From: an uncultured Coprococcus sp.
GTDB taxonomy: Bacteria > Bacillota > Clostridia > Lachnospirales > Lachnospiraceae
Direction of reading: 5' to 3'
Assembly (NCBI GenBank): GCA_900548215.1
Contig: URJI01000035.1
Coordinates: forward strand, 1 to 26,625
DNA length: 26,625 nucleotides
Part shown: piece by piece, positions 6,907 through 14,731 of the stretch
How the letters are laid out: each line of letters starts with the position of its first letter
Numbering within the stretch: position 1 is the stretch's first letter
Program-made: the position numbers and the translations under genes
The notes under the pieces: model-generated
Told to the model about the DNA's origin: nothing
What the model saw: only the letters and a program-made list of their open reading frames with translations
Database searches by the model: none

Positions 6907-8448
6907 ATGAGTAAAGCGTTGAAGCGTGGTGCAGGAATACTCCTGCCAATAAGCAGTCTTCCTTCTCCATACGGAATAGGAACCATGGGAAGAGATGCCT
7001 ATGAATTCGTTGACATGTTGAAAATGGCAGGGCAGAAGTACTGGCAGGTGCTTCCGATAGGACCAACAAGCTTCGGTGACAGTCCTTATCAGTCGTTTTC
7101 AGCATTTGCGGGCAATCCGTATTTTATCGATCTGGATACATTGATAGTTGAAGGGCTTCTCAAGAAAGAGGAGGTAGAATCCTACAAATGGGCTGACAAT
7201 GATGACGAGATCGACTACGCCAGAATATACAGACAGAGATTTGAAGTCCTCAGAAAAGCATTTGGCAGATCAGAGCACAAAGACAGCAGGGGTTACGCAG
7301 ATTTCATAAAGGAAAACGAACAGTGGATAGATGACTATGCGCTGTATATGGCGATCAAAGCTGATCATAACAACAGAGAGTGGCTTGCGTGGGAGCCGGC
7401 AATCAAGAAGAGAAAGCCGGAGGCTATGGCAGCTTACAGAGAAAAGCTTGGTGAAGACGTGGAATTCTACAAATTCCTTCAGTTCAAGTTTTACCAGCAG
7501 TGGATGCCATTAAAAGAGTACGCCAACAGAAATGGAATAAGCATTATCGGTGACATTCCAATCTATGTTGCACTGGACAGTGCAGATGTGTGGGCGAACA
7601 CGGATCAGTTCCAGCTGTCGAGGGGCCTGACCCCATCGGTTGTGGCAGGGTGTCCGCCGGACATGTTCTCAAGCTACGGACAGAAGTGGGGTAACCCGAT
7701 CTATGACTGGGATGTCATGGAGAAGGATGATTTCGCGTGGTGGAAGAAGAGAATTGCTGCATCTGCAAAGCTCTACGACGTGATCCGTATAGACCACTTT
7801 ATCGGGATAGTCAGATACTACAGCATCCCGGCAAATGGCGAGCCGAAGGACGGTTACTACAGACAGGGACCGGGAAAGAAACTCATCGATGCGATAGACA
7901 GCGCCATAGGTTCATCCAAGGTTATAGCGGAGGATCTCGGTGTGGTCGTGCCAGAGGTTCAGAAGCTGGTGAAGGAATCCGGTTATCCGGGTATGAAGGT
8001 GTTGGAATTTGCATTTGACGGCAATACGGCAAATGAATATCTGCCGCACAATCACGCAAAGAACTACGTAGCGTACATCGGAACCCACGACAACGATATG
8101 CTGAAAAGTTATATCAGCGGACAGAGTGAGGAGCTTCAGGAATATATGATGAAGTACCTCATGGCGAACAGCCTGGATGATGTGGCAGAGAAGATGATAC
8201 ATGCGCTTTACATGAGTTCAGCGGACACGGTCATACTTCAGATGCAGGATATTCTGGACAAGGACAACAGTGCCAGAATGAACTATCCATCAACGCTTGG
8301 CGGCAACTGGAAGTGGCGGCTTACGAAGCAAAGAGCTGTAGCAAATGAAAATGAAAACAGGAGCGATGCGGTTCAGGGAGCAACATGGGAATTTACACAG
8401 AAACATATAGATAAATTAAGGGATCTCACCAGACTGTATGGAAGATAA
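6907..8448 (+). CDS. malQ: 4-alpha-glucanotransferase (amylomaltase)
   Basis: 513 aa, ATG at 6907 with AGAGG 8-9 bp upstream. This is a GH77 enzyme: it moves glucan segments between maltodextrins and releases glucose, acting in the cytoplasm. The N-terminus RGAGILLPISSLPSPYGIG and the block WQVLPIGPT...GDSPYQS are diagnostic. The catalytic residues are D296 in IRIDHF (nucleophile), E342 in IAEDLG (acid/base) and D395 in GTHDND (stabiliser). Length is normal for the short bacterial type. Residues 239-244 (RGLTPS region, between FQL and VVAG) are encoded by DNA identical to the intergenic repeat core, although the spacing between flanking motifs is normal. The phosphorylase gene follows after 117 nt, and the two enzymes work together on imported maltodextrins. 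Confidence 0.95.
   Translation: MSKALKRGAGILLPISSLPSPYGIGTMGRDAYEFVDMLKMAGQKYWQVLPIGPTSFGDSPYQSFSAFAGNPYFIDLDTLIVEGLLKKEEVESYKWADNDDEIDYARIYRQRFEVLRKAFGRSEHKDSRGYADFIKENEQWIDDYALYMAIKADHNNREWLAWEPAIKKRKPEAMAAYREKLGEDVEFYKFLQFKFYQQWMPLKEYANRNGISIIGDIPIYVALDSADVWANTDQFQLSRGLTPSVVAGCPPDMFSSYGQKWGNPIYDWDVMEKDDFAWWKKRIAASAKLYDVIRIDHFIGIVRYYSIPANGEPKDGYYRQGPGKKLIDAIDSAIGSSKVIAEDLGVVVPEVQKLVKESGYPGMKVLEFAFDGNTANEYLPHNHAKNYVAYIGTHDNDMLKSYISGQSEELQEYMMKYLMANSLDDVAEKMIHALYMSSADTVILQMQDILDKDNSARMNYPSTLGGNWKWRLTKQRAVANENENRSDAVQGATWEFTQKHIDKLRDLTRLYGR
7620..7637 (+). repeat. Interspersed repeat core inside malQ
   Basis: GAGGGGCCTGACCCCATC is identical over 18 nt to the reverse complement of 10849-10866, the repeat copy that forms the terminator after the phosphorylase gene. 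It is read in frame within malQ. Confidence 0.65.
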
Positions 8449-8450
8449 TG

Positions 8451-8477
8451 TGTCAAGTTTTCTGTGAAAACTTGACA
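8451..8477 (+). other. Perfect stem-loop between malQ and phosphorylase gene
   Basis: TGTCAAGTTTTC (8451-8462) pairs perfectly with GAAAACTTGACA (8466-8477) around a 3-nt loop. It begins 3 nt after the malQ stop. No T tract follows, so it is more likely to be an mRNA 3'-end stabiliser or partial terminator that sets the ratio of the two enzymes. Confidence 0.75.
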
Positions 8478-8482
8478 TGTAG

Positions 8483-8521
8483 CATCAGCTCTCGCCGAAG
8501 GCGACTCAGAATGAGCTGATG
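8483..8521 (+). other. Second stem-loop between malQ and phosphorylase gene
   Basis: CATCAGCTC (8483-8491) pairs with GAGCTGATG (8513-8521). Nested inside is TCGCC-GAA-GGCGA (8492-8504), followed by an 8-nt bulge. With the preceding hairpin it fills most of the intergenic space, ending 31 bp before the phosphorylase ribosome binding site. Confidence 0.7.
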
Positions 8522-8565
8522 TTCAAGCAAACAGGGTGAAGACGTATATTTGTAAGGAGGATATT

Positions 8566-10815
8566 ATGTTAAAGGATATTTGCATGAAGAAATACAACAA
8601 GGAGATCAAGGATTGTACAAATGAGGAGATATACTTCTCACTCCTTGATATGACAAAGAAGCTCGCAGACGGAAAGGTTTCAGAGGAGGGACAGAAGAAG
8701 GTTTATTACATTTCAGCAGAGTTCCTCATTGGAAAGCTTCTCTCGAACAATCTCATCAACCTTGGTGTATTTGACGAGGTTAAGCAGGTGCTTGCTGAGA
8801 ACGGGAAGAGCATCTACGACATAGAGGAGGTTGAGCCGGAACCATCACTTGGAAATGGCGGACTTGGAAGACTTGCAGCATGCTTCCTTGATTCCATGGC
8901 AACCCTCGGACTTCACGGAGATGGAATTGGACTTAACTACCACATGGGTCTGTTCAAGCAGGTATTTGAGAACAACTATCAGAAGGAGACTGCAAATCCT
9001 TGGATTGAGGCAGACAGCTGGCTTGAGAAAACAGATGTTACCAACACGATCACATTTGGCAATCTGAAAGTCCAGTCAAGAATGTACGATATAGATGTAA
9101 CCGGATACGAGAACAGAACAAATAAGCTCCACCTCTTCGATATCGAGAGCGTTGACGAGTCCATCATGGAGCCGGACGGAATTAACTTCGACAAGACAGA
9201 CATTGCAAAGAACCTTACACTCTGCCTGTACCCGGACGACAGCGATGAGGCTGGAAATCTTCTCCGTATCTACCAGCAGTATTTCATGGTGGCAAATGGT
9301 GCAAAACTCATCCTTGATGAGGCTAAGGCAAAGGGTTCAAATCTTCATGACCTGGCAGATTATGCAGCAGTTCAGATCAATGATACACACCCTTCAATGG
9401 TGATCCCTGAGTTTATCAGACTTCTTACCGCTGAGGGAATATCATTTGACGAGGCTACAGAGATCGTGACAGAGGTGTGCGCATACACTAACCACACTAT
9501 CCTCGCAGAGGCTCTTGAGAAATGGCCGCTTGCTTACCTTGAGAAGGTTGTTCCACAGCTTGTTCCTATCATCAAGAAGCTGGATGAGAAGGTTCGCAAC
9601 AGATACAAGGATGAGAGCGTATACATCATCGACAAGGATCAGAGAGTGCACATGGCACACATTGATATACACTATAGCCACAGTGTAAATGGTGTTGCAT
9701 ATCTTCACACAGAGATCCTCAAGGATTCTGAGTTGAACAACTTCTACAAGATCTATCCTGAGAAGTTCAACAACAAGACAAATGGTATCACATTCAGAAG
9801 ATGGCTTCTCCACTGCAACGAGCAGCTTGCAGCTTATATCACAGAGCTCATCGGCGACGGCTACAAGAAGGATGCAGAGAAACTGAATGACCTCGCTAAG
9901 TTCTATGATGATGATGCAGTCCTTGGCAAGATCATGGATATCAAGAAGCAGAACAAGCTCGTTCTCAAGGATTACCTTAAGGAGACACAGAACATTGATA
10001 TAGATGAGAATTCTATCTTTGACATACAGGTTAAGAGACTTCATGAGTACAAGCGTCAGCAGATGAACGCACTCTGGGTTATCCACAAGTACTTCGATAT
10101 CAAGGCAGGAAATCTTCCAAAGACTCCTGTGACTGTAATATTTGGCGCAAAGGCAGCTCCAGCATACACCATCGCAAAGGATATCATCCATCTTATCCTC
10201 TGCCTGCAGCAGCTCATCGACAACGATCCTGAGGTGAGCCCATACCTCAAGGTTGTCATGATCGAGAACTACAATGTGTCAAAGGCAGCAAAGATCATAC
10301 CTGCATGTGACATTTCAGAGCAGATCTCACTTGCATCAAAGGAGGCATCAGGAACCGGAAACATGAAGTTCATGCTGAACGGCGCACTTACACTTGGTAC
10401 AAGAGATGGTGCAAATGTTGAGATTGGAGAGCTTGTCGGCGAGGACAACATTTACTTCTTCGGTGAGTCAAGCGAGGCAGTTATCGACCACTATGCAAAG
10501 GCTGATTATGTGTCAAAGGATTACTACGAGCAGCCTGAGATCAAGCAGCTTGTTGATTTCATTGTGAGCGATGAGCTCCTTGAGATCGGACAGAAGGAAA
10601 GCCTTGAGAGACTTCACAACGAGCTGATCGTCAAGGACTGGTTCATGACCCTCCTCGATGTTGAAGATTATATCAAGACCAAGGAAGGCGTACTTGCAGA
10701 CTACGAGGATCGCAAGACCTGGGCAAAGAAGGCACTCGTCAACATCAGCAAGGCTGGATTCTTCTCATCAGACAGAACAATAGCTGAGTACAACAAGGAC
10801 ATTTGGCGCTTATAA
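8566..10815 (+). CDS. glgP: Glycogen/maltodextrin phosphorylase (GT35)
   Basis: 749 aa from the ATG at 8566, which has AAGGAGG 6 bp upstream; an in-frame GTG at 8536 lacks a site. It cleaves terminal alpha-1,4 glucose with phosphate, giving glucose-1-phosphate, in the cytoplasm with PLP. YYISAEFLIGKLLSNNL and PSLGNGGLGRLAACFLDS are conserved near the N-terminus. The PLP site is SGTGNMKFMLNG with K601, followed by GTRDGANVEI. It is some 50-70 residues shorter than the E. coli enzymes, as in many Clostridia, and lacks the long N-terminal regulatory extension. Codon use is strongly biased (GAG, AAG, CTC, CTT), suggesting high expression. It could be called malP; sequence alone does not separate glycogen from maltodextrin preference. 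Confidence 0.93.
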   Translation: MLKDICMKKYNKEIKDCTNEEIYFSLLDMTKKLADGKVSEEGQKKVYYISAEFLIGKLLSNNLINLGVFDEVKQVLAENGKSIYDIEEVEPEPSLGNGGLGRLAACFLDSMATLGLHGDGIGLNYHMGLFKQVFENNYQKETANPWIEADSWLEKTDVTNTITFGNLKVQSRMYDIDVTGYENRTNKLHLFDIESVDESIMEPDGINFDKTDIAKNLTLCLYPDDSDEAGNLLRIYQQYFMVANGAKLILDEAKAKGSNLHDLADYAAVQINDTHPSMVIPEFIRLLTAEGISFDEATEIVTEVCAYTNHTILAEALEKWPLAYLEKVVPQLVPIIKKLDEKVRNRYKDESVYIIDKDQRVHMAHIDIHYSHSVNGVAYLHTEILKDSELNNFYKIYPEKFNNKTNGITFRRWLLHCNEQLAAYITELIGDGYKKDAEKLNDLAKFYDDDAVLGKIMDIKKQNKLVLKDYLKETQNIDIDENSIFDIQVKRLHEYKRQQMNALWVIHKYFDIKAGNLPKTPVTVIFGAKAAPAYTIAKDIIHLILCLQQLIDNDPEVSPYLKVVMIENYNVSKAAKIIPACDISEQISLASKEASGTGNMKFMLNGALTLGTRDGANVEIGELVGEDNIYFFGESSEAVIDHYAKADYVSKDYYEQPEIKQLVDFIVSDELLEIGQKESLERLHNELIVKDWFMTLLDVEDYIKTKEGVLADYEDRKTWAKKALVNISKAGFFSSDRTIAEYNKDIWRL

Positions 10816-10843
10816 TTGCATTCATAGATAAAGCAACGTCCGG

Positions 10844-10879
10844 GGACGGATGGGGTCAGGCCCCTCCGTCCTATTTTTA
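10844..10879 (+). terminator. Repeat-derived intrinsic terminator of phosphorylase gene (repeat copy, inverted)
   Basis: GGACGGA (10844-10850) pairs with TCCGTCC (10865-10871), and inside it GGGG (10852-10855) pairs with CCCC (10861-10864) around TCAGG. TATTTTTAT follows. The arms and loop are the interspersed repeat in reverse orientation, so here the element serves as the terminator. Confidence 0.8.
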
Positions 10880-10920
10880 TTGGGAAAGTTTGAAAAATGG
10901 TGTATTTTCAACATTTTTTG

Positions 10921-10941
10921 GGGCGAAGGTGCCAGGCCCCT
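10921..10941 (+). repeat. Interspersed repeat, variant core
   Basis: GGGGCGAAGGTGCCAGGCCCC; the core has CAGG where other copies have CTGA. Confidence 0.7.
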
Positions 10942-10970
10942 ATTGGGTTGTTGGAAAAAAACTATTTTGA

Positions 10971-10990
10971 CGAAGGTGCCTGACCCCATT
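10971..10990 (+). repeat. Interspersed repeat, further copy
   Basis: ACGAAGGTGCCTGACCCCAT, with the exact core at 10976-10988, followed by TGTGTCC in place of a full right arm. Confidence 0.75.
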
Positions 10991-11132
10991 GTGTCCGCAT
11001 TGGTTGTTGAAAAATCTTCAGATGGTTTGGGTGGCATATGAGAGGCAAGTCGGGTATAATTAGTTGTAGCTACGGTGGAATGAAGATCAGATGTCTATGT
11101 GACATTTCAGAAAAAGGAAAGGCAGCAAGGGA

Positions 11133-12650
11133 ATGTATAGAATACTGATAGTTGATGACGAGAGAATAGAGAGAAATGGAATCAGATTCCTTCTGAAAAA
11201 ACTGAATATGGAATTTGACATCGATGAGGCGGTGAATGGGCTTGATGCACTGGAAAAGATCAGACAGCAGGATTATGACATTCTTCTCACAGATGTAAAG
11301 ATGCCTTTTATGGATGGGATAGAGCTTATTGAAAATGTTGTAAATGAGAAGAGACGGCTGCGCTGCGTGATATTCAGTGGTTGTAATGAATTTGATTATG
11401 CAAAGCGTGCCATAAGGCTTGGAGTGGTGGATTACATATTGAAACCGGTAGATCCGAAGGAATTCAAGGCAACCCTTGAGAAGGTTGTCGATGAGCTGGA
11501 GGAGGCCAAGGCGTCGGATGAGCTGAGAAGCAAGAGTATGGAATTCCTTTATGAGCATGCACTGTATATGCTTGTAAATGGCGAAGACATAGACAGCATC
11601 AGAAAAGAATACAATGGGCTTGAGCTTGATTTTGCAAAATTCAGGAGAATACTTCTTGTTGAGTTCAATCAGGATTTCTTTGGCAGGAGAGATGTCGATT
11701 TCAAGAAGAATGAGAAGATAGCGTCACTTGGAATAGAGAGATACCTCAATCTGAATCAGCAGCAGGAAATGATATTTCTGGGGGATGGTGTTGATGCGGT
11801 GACTGTGGCGCAGGAGCTTGTGAAGATCATTAAGAGCGATTATGATGAGGACTGTTATATAGCTGTTTCGTCAGAAGTAGACAGACCAGAGAATATGAAA
11901 CAGATGGCCGATGAATTGGATGAACTTATGGACAATAAGTTCTATCATCCGGAGATAAAGGTGTTCTATCCAAATATGGAGAGTGACTCATCGGGCATGA
12001 TCCAATTTGATGATGATACACTTATGAAGCAGATGAAGCAGGATATCAAGATGAATGATGTTGAGGCACTCAGGGAGCATTTTGCCAAATTTTGTGAGAA
12101 ATACAGACATAAGAATGAATGTTCACAGATATATATCAAATTTCTGTATTCAAATCTGTTAAAGGATATATATGGAAGCATAGATGGAACCAGTGAGGTG
12201 GATCTCAACAAGGATGTAGAGAAACTGTATCTGACAACGGATTTCCAGAGTCTCACGGGGTTGGTGGATGCTGCGATAGACAGATTGGCGGTATGCTTTG
12301 AGGATAAGAGCCAGACAGGACATAAAGAGGTTGATATAGTAAAGCAGTATATTTACAGGAATTATGGCAGTGAGCTTGGAATAGATATGCTCGCTGAGAT
12401 GGTATACCTTGCCCCGAGCTATCTGAGCACTGTGTTCAAAAAGGAGACGGGTCAGAACCTTAGCAAATTTATCAAGTCATACAGAATGGAGCGTGCAAAA
12501 GATATGCTTGAGAATAGTATGGCTAAGATAGTTGATATAGGTAATATGTGTGGTTATCAGAATGTATCCTATTTCTGTTCGAGCTTTCGTGAGTTTTATG
12601 GAGTTAGTCCACAGAAATTCAGGGAGAATGGTGGCCTGGGAGATGAGTAG
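11133..12650 (+). CDS. YesN-type response regulator with AraC DNA-binding domain
   Basis: 505 aa. Residues 1-120 form a receiver domain: acidic pocket D8/D9, phospho-acceptor D54 in LLTDVKMPFMDG, and the conserved Lys in YILKPVDPKEF. Residues about 130-395 are a variable linker domain typical of YesN proteins. The last 100 residues hold two helix-turn-helix motifs (IDMLAEMVYLAPSYLSTVF and IVDIGNMCGYQNVSYFCSSF) and end in FREFYGVSPQKFREN. Its partner kinase gene follows at 57 nt and the sugar transporter genes come next. In this family the regulator usually activates the adjacent transporter operon, here expected to be malE onward. Confidence 0.93.
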   Translation: MYRILIVDDERIERNGIRFLLKKLNMEFDIDEAVNGLDALEKIRQQDYDILLTDVKMPFMDGIELIENVVNEKRRLRCVIFSGCNEFDYAKRAIRLGVVDYILKPVDPKEFKATLEKVVDELEEAKASDELRSKSMEFLYEHALYMLVNGEDIDSIRKEYNGLELDFAKFRRILLVEFNQDFFGRRDVDFKKNEKIASLGIERYLNLNQQQEMIFLGDGVDAVTVAQELVKIIKSDYDEDCYIAVSSEVDRPENMKQMADELDELMDNKFYHPEIKVFYPNMESDSSGMIQFDDDTLMKQMKQDIKMNDVEALREHFAKFCEKYRHKNECSQIYIKFLYSNLLKDIYGSIDGTSEVDLNKDVEKLYLTTDFQSLTGLVDAAIDRLAVCFEDKSQTGHKEVDIVKQYIYRNYGSELGIDMLAEMVYLAPSYLSTVFKKETGQNLSKFIKSYRMERAKDMLENSMAKIVDIGNMCGYQNVSYFCSSFREFYGVSPQKFRENGGLGDE

Positions 12651-12706
12651 AGCAATAATTTGCCAATACGGCGGAGAAGTTGGTACCGCAGTGCGGAGGT
12701 AGATGC

Positions 12707-14416
12707 ATGGGAAAAAACAGCTTGAAAAGAAAATTCCGAGATATGAGGCTTACCGGCAAACTGGTTGTTATTTATCTGCTGGCGGGTTTTGTGCCTGTTA
12801 TAATAATCCTGAGTATAACATACATGGAGATGAAGAAGATACTGTGGGATCGGGAGACAACTATTCTGCAATCCTACGTCAGACAGACGACGGATGCCAT
12901 GGATAATGAGCTGGAGATATATAATAATCTGTCCAAATATATCTCGTACAATCAGTCTATTGCAAAGATACTGAGCGCGGACCAGTCTGCGTATCAGAAC
13001 TATGAGCAGTTCAGCACGGTGATTGATCCACTGCTGTCCTCAATTATGTATTTTCATGAGAATGTGAATCAGGTCACGATATATACGGATGCAAGTGATG
13101 TAAAACATGGTTCCACGGTTGCGCCTCTTAAAGATCTGTCAGATGGAACTCATGCGTACGATGATCTTGACAACAATATACACTGGCGTATTGATATGGA
13201 AAACCATACAGCATTTTCGGTCAGCCGGATGGCTATGCTGGAACAGAGAGGGGCTAAGGGAGTTTTATATGTCAGTGTGGACTATGACAGTGTATTCCAG
13301 CCATTCTATACGGAGACGATGTTTGATAATTATGGGCTTGTCATAGAGGATGAGTATGGAAATACGATATTTGCCAAGAATACATTTGCCGATGACAAGG
13401 CTGCGTATGAATTGAACGTAGACCAGTTTAAAGCCCTGAGAGAGATGGAGAATTCAGGGTATCAGTTTATAGATCGGACATCAAATGCGACTGGCTGGAA
13501 CATATGCGTATACAAACCGGATAGGCTTATAATCTCATCTGTACAGCCGATACTTATAATAGCAGGGGTTGCCATTTTGGTGAGTATGTTTGCGGGAATA
13601 ACATGTATACATATAATTTCGGAGTTTATAACAAAGCGAATAAAGAAACTTCAGAAGACGATGAAGGCCACTGAGACCGGAAATCTGGGTATGGTTATAG
13701 AAAATGACAGTGCAGATGAGATAGGTGATCTCATAAATGGATACAACAGCATGAGTAAGCGGCTTGATGAGACAGTAAATGAGGTATACCAGAGCAAGAT
13801 CAAGGAGAAAGAATATGAGATGAGGGCACTGCAGGCCCAGATCAATCCTCATTTTCTGTATAACTCGTTGTCTATGATCAACTGGAAGGCTCTGGAGGCT
13901 GACCAGGAGGACATAAGCCATATAACACTGGCTCTCTCAACATTTTACAGAACTGCACTAAACAAGGGCAAGAACATTTTGCTGGTCAAAGATGAAATAG
14001 CAAATATCAAGTCGTATCTTGATATCCAGCTGGCCATGCATGACAACAGTTTCGATGTAGTGTATGACATAGATGACAGCATTCTGAAGTATGAAACTTT
14101 GAATCTGATACTCCAGCCTCTGCTTGAAAATGCGATAGGGCACGGGATTGATGTCAAGACTGACGGCAGAGGAGAGATACGCATAGAGGGAAAGGAGAAC
14201 GGAGATTTCCTTGACTTTACTGTGTCGGATAATGGTGTTGGCATGACAAAGACTCAGGCCGCCATGATCCTGTCAAAGTCGTCAAATGGTTACGGTGTGT
14301 CAAATGTAAACGAGAGGATCAAGCTTTACTATGGTGAGCAGTATGCAGTAAAAATAGACAGTACCCCGGGCGTTGGCACAAAAGTAATGCTGCACTTCCC
14401 AAAGAGAGCAGAATAA
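12707..14416 (+). CDS. YesM-type sensor histidine kinase
   Basis: 569 aa from the ATG at 12707, behind GGAGGT; an in-frame TTG at 12680 lacks a site. One membrane segment near residues 20-42 and another near 276-302 enclose an extracellular sensor domain of about 230 residues. A HAMP linker (about 303-355) follows. The kinase core begins ALQAQINPHFLYNSL with H382 as phosphorylation site, the signature of the His_kinase/PF06580 type. The ATPase half shows LLENAIGHG (N475), VSDNGVGM and GYGVSNVNERIKLYYG. It is the partner of the preceding response regulator. The ligand is probably a sugar or a sugar-loaded binding protein, given the malE operon next to it. Confidence 0.93.
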   Translation: MGKNSLKRKFRDMRLTGKLVVIYLLAGFVPVIIILSITYMEMKKILWDRETTILQSYVRQTTDAMDNELEIYNNLSKYISYNQSIAKILSADQSAYQNYEQFSTVIDPLLSSIMYFHENVNQVTIYTDASDVKHGSTVAPLKDLSDGTHAYDDLDNNIHWRIDMENHTAFSVSRMAMLEQRGAKGVLYVSVDYDSVFQPFYTETMFDNYGLVIEDEYGNTIFAKNTFADDKAAYELNVDQFKALREMENSGYQFIDRTSNATGWNICVYKPDRLIISSVQPILIIAGVAILVSMFAGITCIHIISEFITKRIKKLQKTMKATETGNLGMVIENDSADEIGDLINGYNSMSKRLDETVNEVYQSKIKEKEYEMRALQAQINPHFLYNSLSMINWKALEADQEDISHITLALSTFYRTALNKGKNILLVKDEIANIKSYLDIQLAMHDNSFDVVYDIDDSILKYETLNLILQPLLENAIGHGIDVKTDGRGEIRIEGKENGDFLDFTVSDNGVGMTKTQAAMILSKSSNGYGVSNVNERIKLYYGEQYAVKIDSTPGVGTKVMLHFPKRAE

Positions 14417-14450
14417 AAAAGCAGATAATAAAACAGTATAATAACATAAC

Positions 14451-14500
14451 AATTCGCTTCCATTGCGTTACAAAATGCAGTGGAGGCGAATTTTGTTTTA
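14451..14500 (+). terminator. Intrinsic terminator after sensor kinase gene
   Basis: A 19-bp arm (14451-14469) pairs with 14474-14492, with a few G-T wobbles, around the loop ACAA. TTGTTTTA follows. The pairing begins AATTCGC and ends GCGAATT. Confidence 0.85.
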
Positions 14501-14576
14501 TACAGAGTATCCCGTCAAGCTGGTGATCTCAAAAAATTCCAGACCGGTGGTTATAGGATCACAAAAACAAAATATC

Positions 14577-14618
14577 AAAAATTCAACATATCTAAAAAAT
14601 CCAACATGTTTCTAAAAT
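14577..14618 (+). promoter_or_regulatory. Direct repeats upstream of malE, candidate response-regulator site
   Basis: ATTCAACAT (14581-14589) with TCTAAAA (14591-14597) is repeated as ATCCAACAT (14599-14607) with TCTAAAA (14611-14617), a period of 18-20 bp. They lie 30-75 bp upstream of the TATAAT box on an A-rich background. AraC-type proteins commonly bind direct repeats about two helical turns apart. Assignment to the neighbouring YesN regulator is inference. Confidence 0.45.
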
Positions 14619-14635
14619 CATTGATATATACGGAT

Positions 14636-14655
14636 TGGAAACGTTTTCTTATAAT
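14636..14655 (+). promoter_or_regulatory. malE: CcpA-like cre site overlapping malE promoter
   Basis: TGGAAACGTTTTCT (14636-14649) matches the cre consensus TGWAANCGNTNWCA at all but two specified positions and is nearly palindromic. It directly abuts TATAAT (14650-14655). No good -35 box is present at 17 bp, so the promoter probably needs an activator. Another LacI-family sugar repressor could also use this site. Confidence 0.6.
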
Positions 14656-14731
14656 AATGACATAAGGTAAAGGTACTGCAAAGGTATTAAAAACATTCAA
14701 TCAAAACTATATTTTTTAAGGAGGAACGGTT

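Larger units (their letters stand above)
10816..11132. other. Intergenic region rich in interspersed repeats
   Basis: This 317-bp gap holds the phosphorylase terminator and two more repeat copies. A TATAAT at 11055-11060 may be the -10 box of the response regulator gene, but no -35 box is evident. The open frame across 10850-11041 is made of repeat sequence and has no coding character. Confidence 0.6.
14417..14731. other. malE: Regulatory region upstream of malE
   Basis: This 315-bp gap holds the terminator of the two-component operon, a long A-rich leader with two direct repeats, a CcpA-like operator touching a TATAAT box, and the malE ribosome binding site AAGGAGG. No gene is seen. Confidence 0.7.

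Noticed and set aside
9442..10191. 249-codon open frame antisense to the phosphorylase gene
   Set aside because: It lies wholly inside a conserved, highly biased gene. The product is Leu/Val/Ile-rich with no domain, as expected from the complement of GAG/AAG/GAT-rich codons.
10850..11041. 63-codon open frame downstream of the phosphorylase gene
   Set aside because: It consists of the terminator and interspersed repeat copies, has no ribosome binding site, and its opposite strand is equally open.
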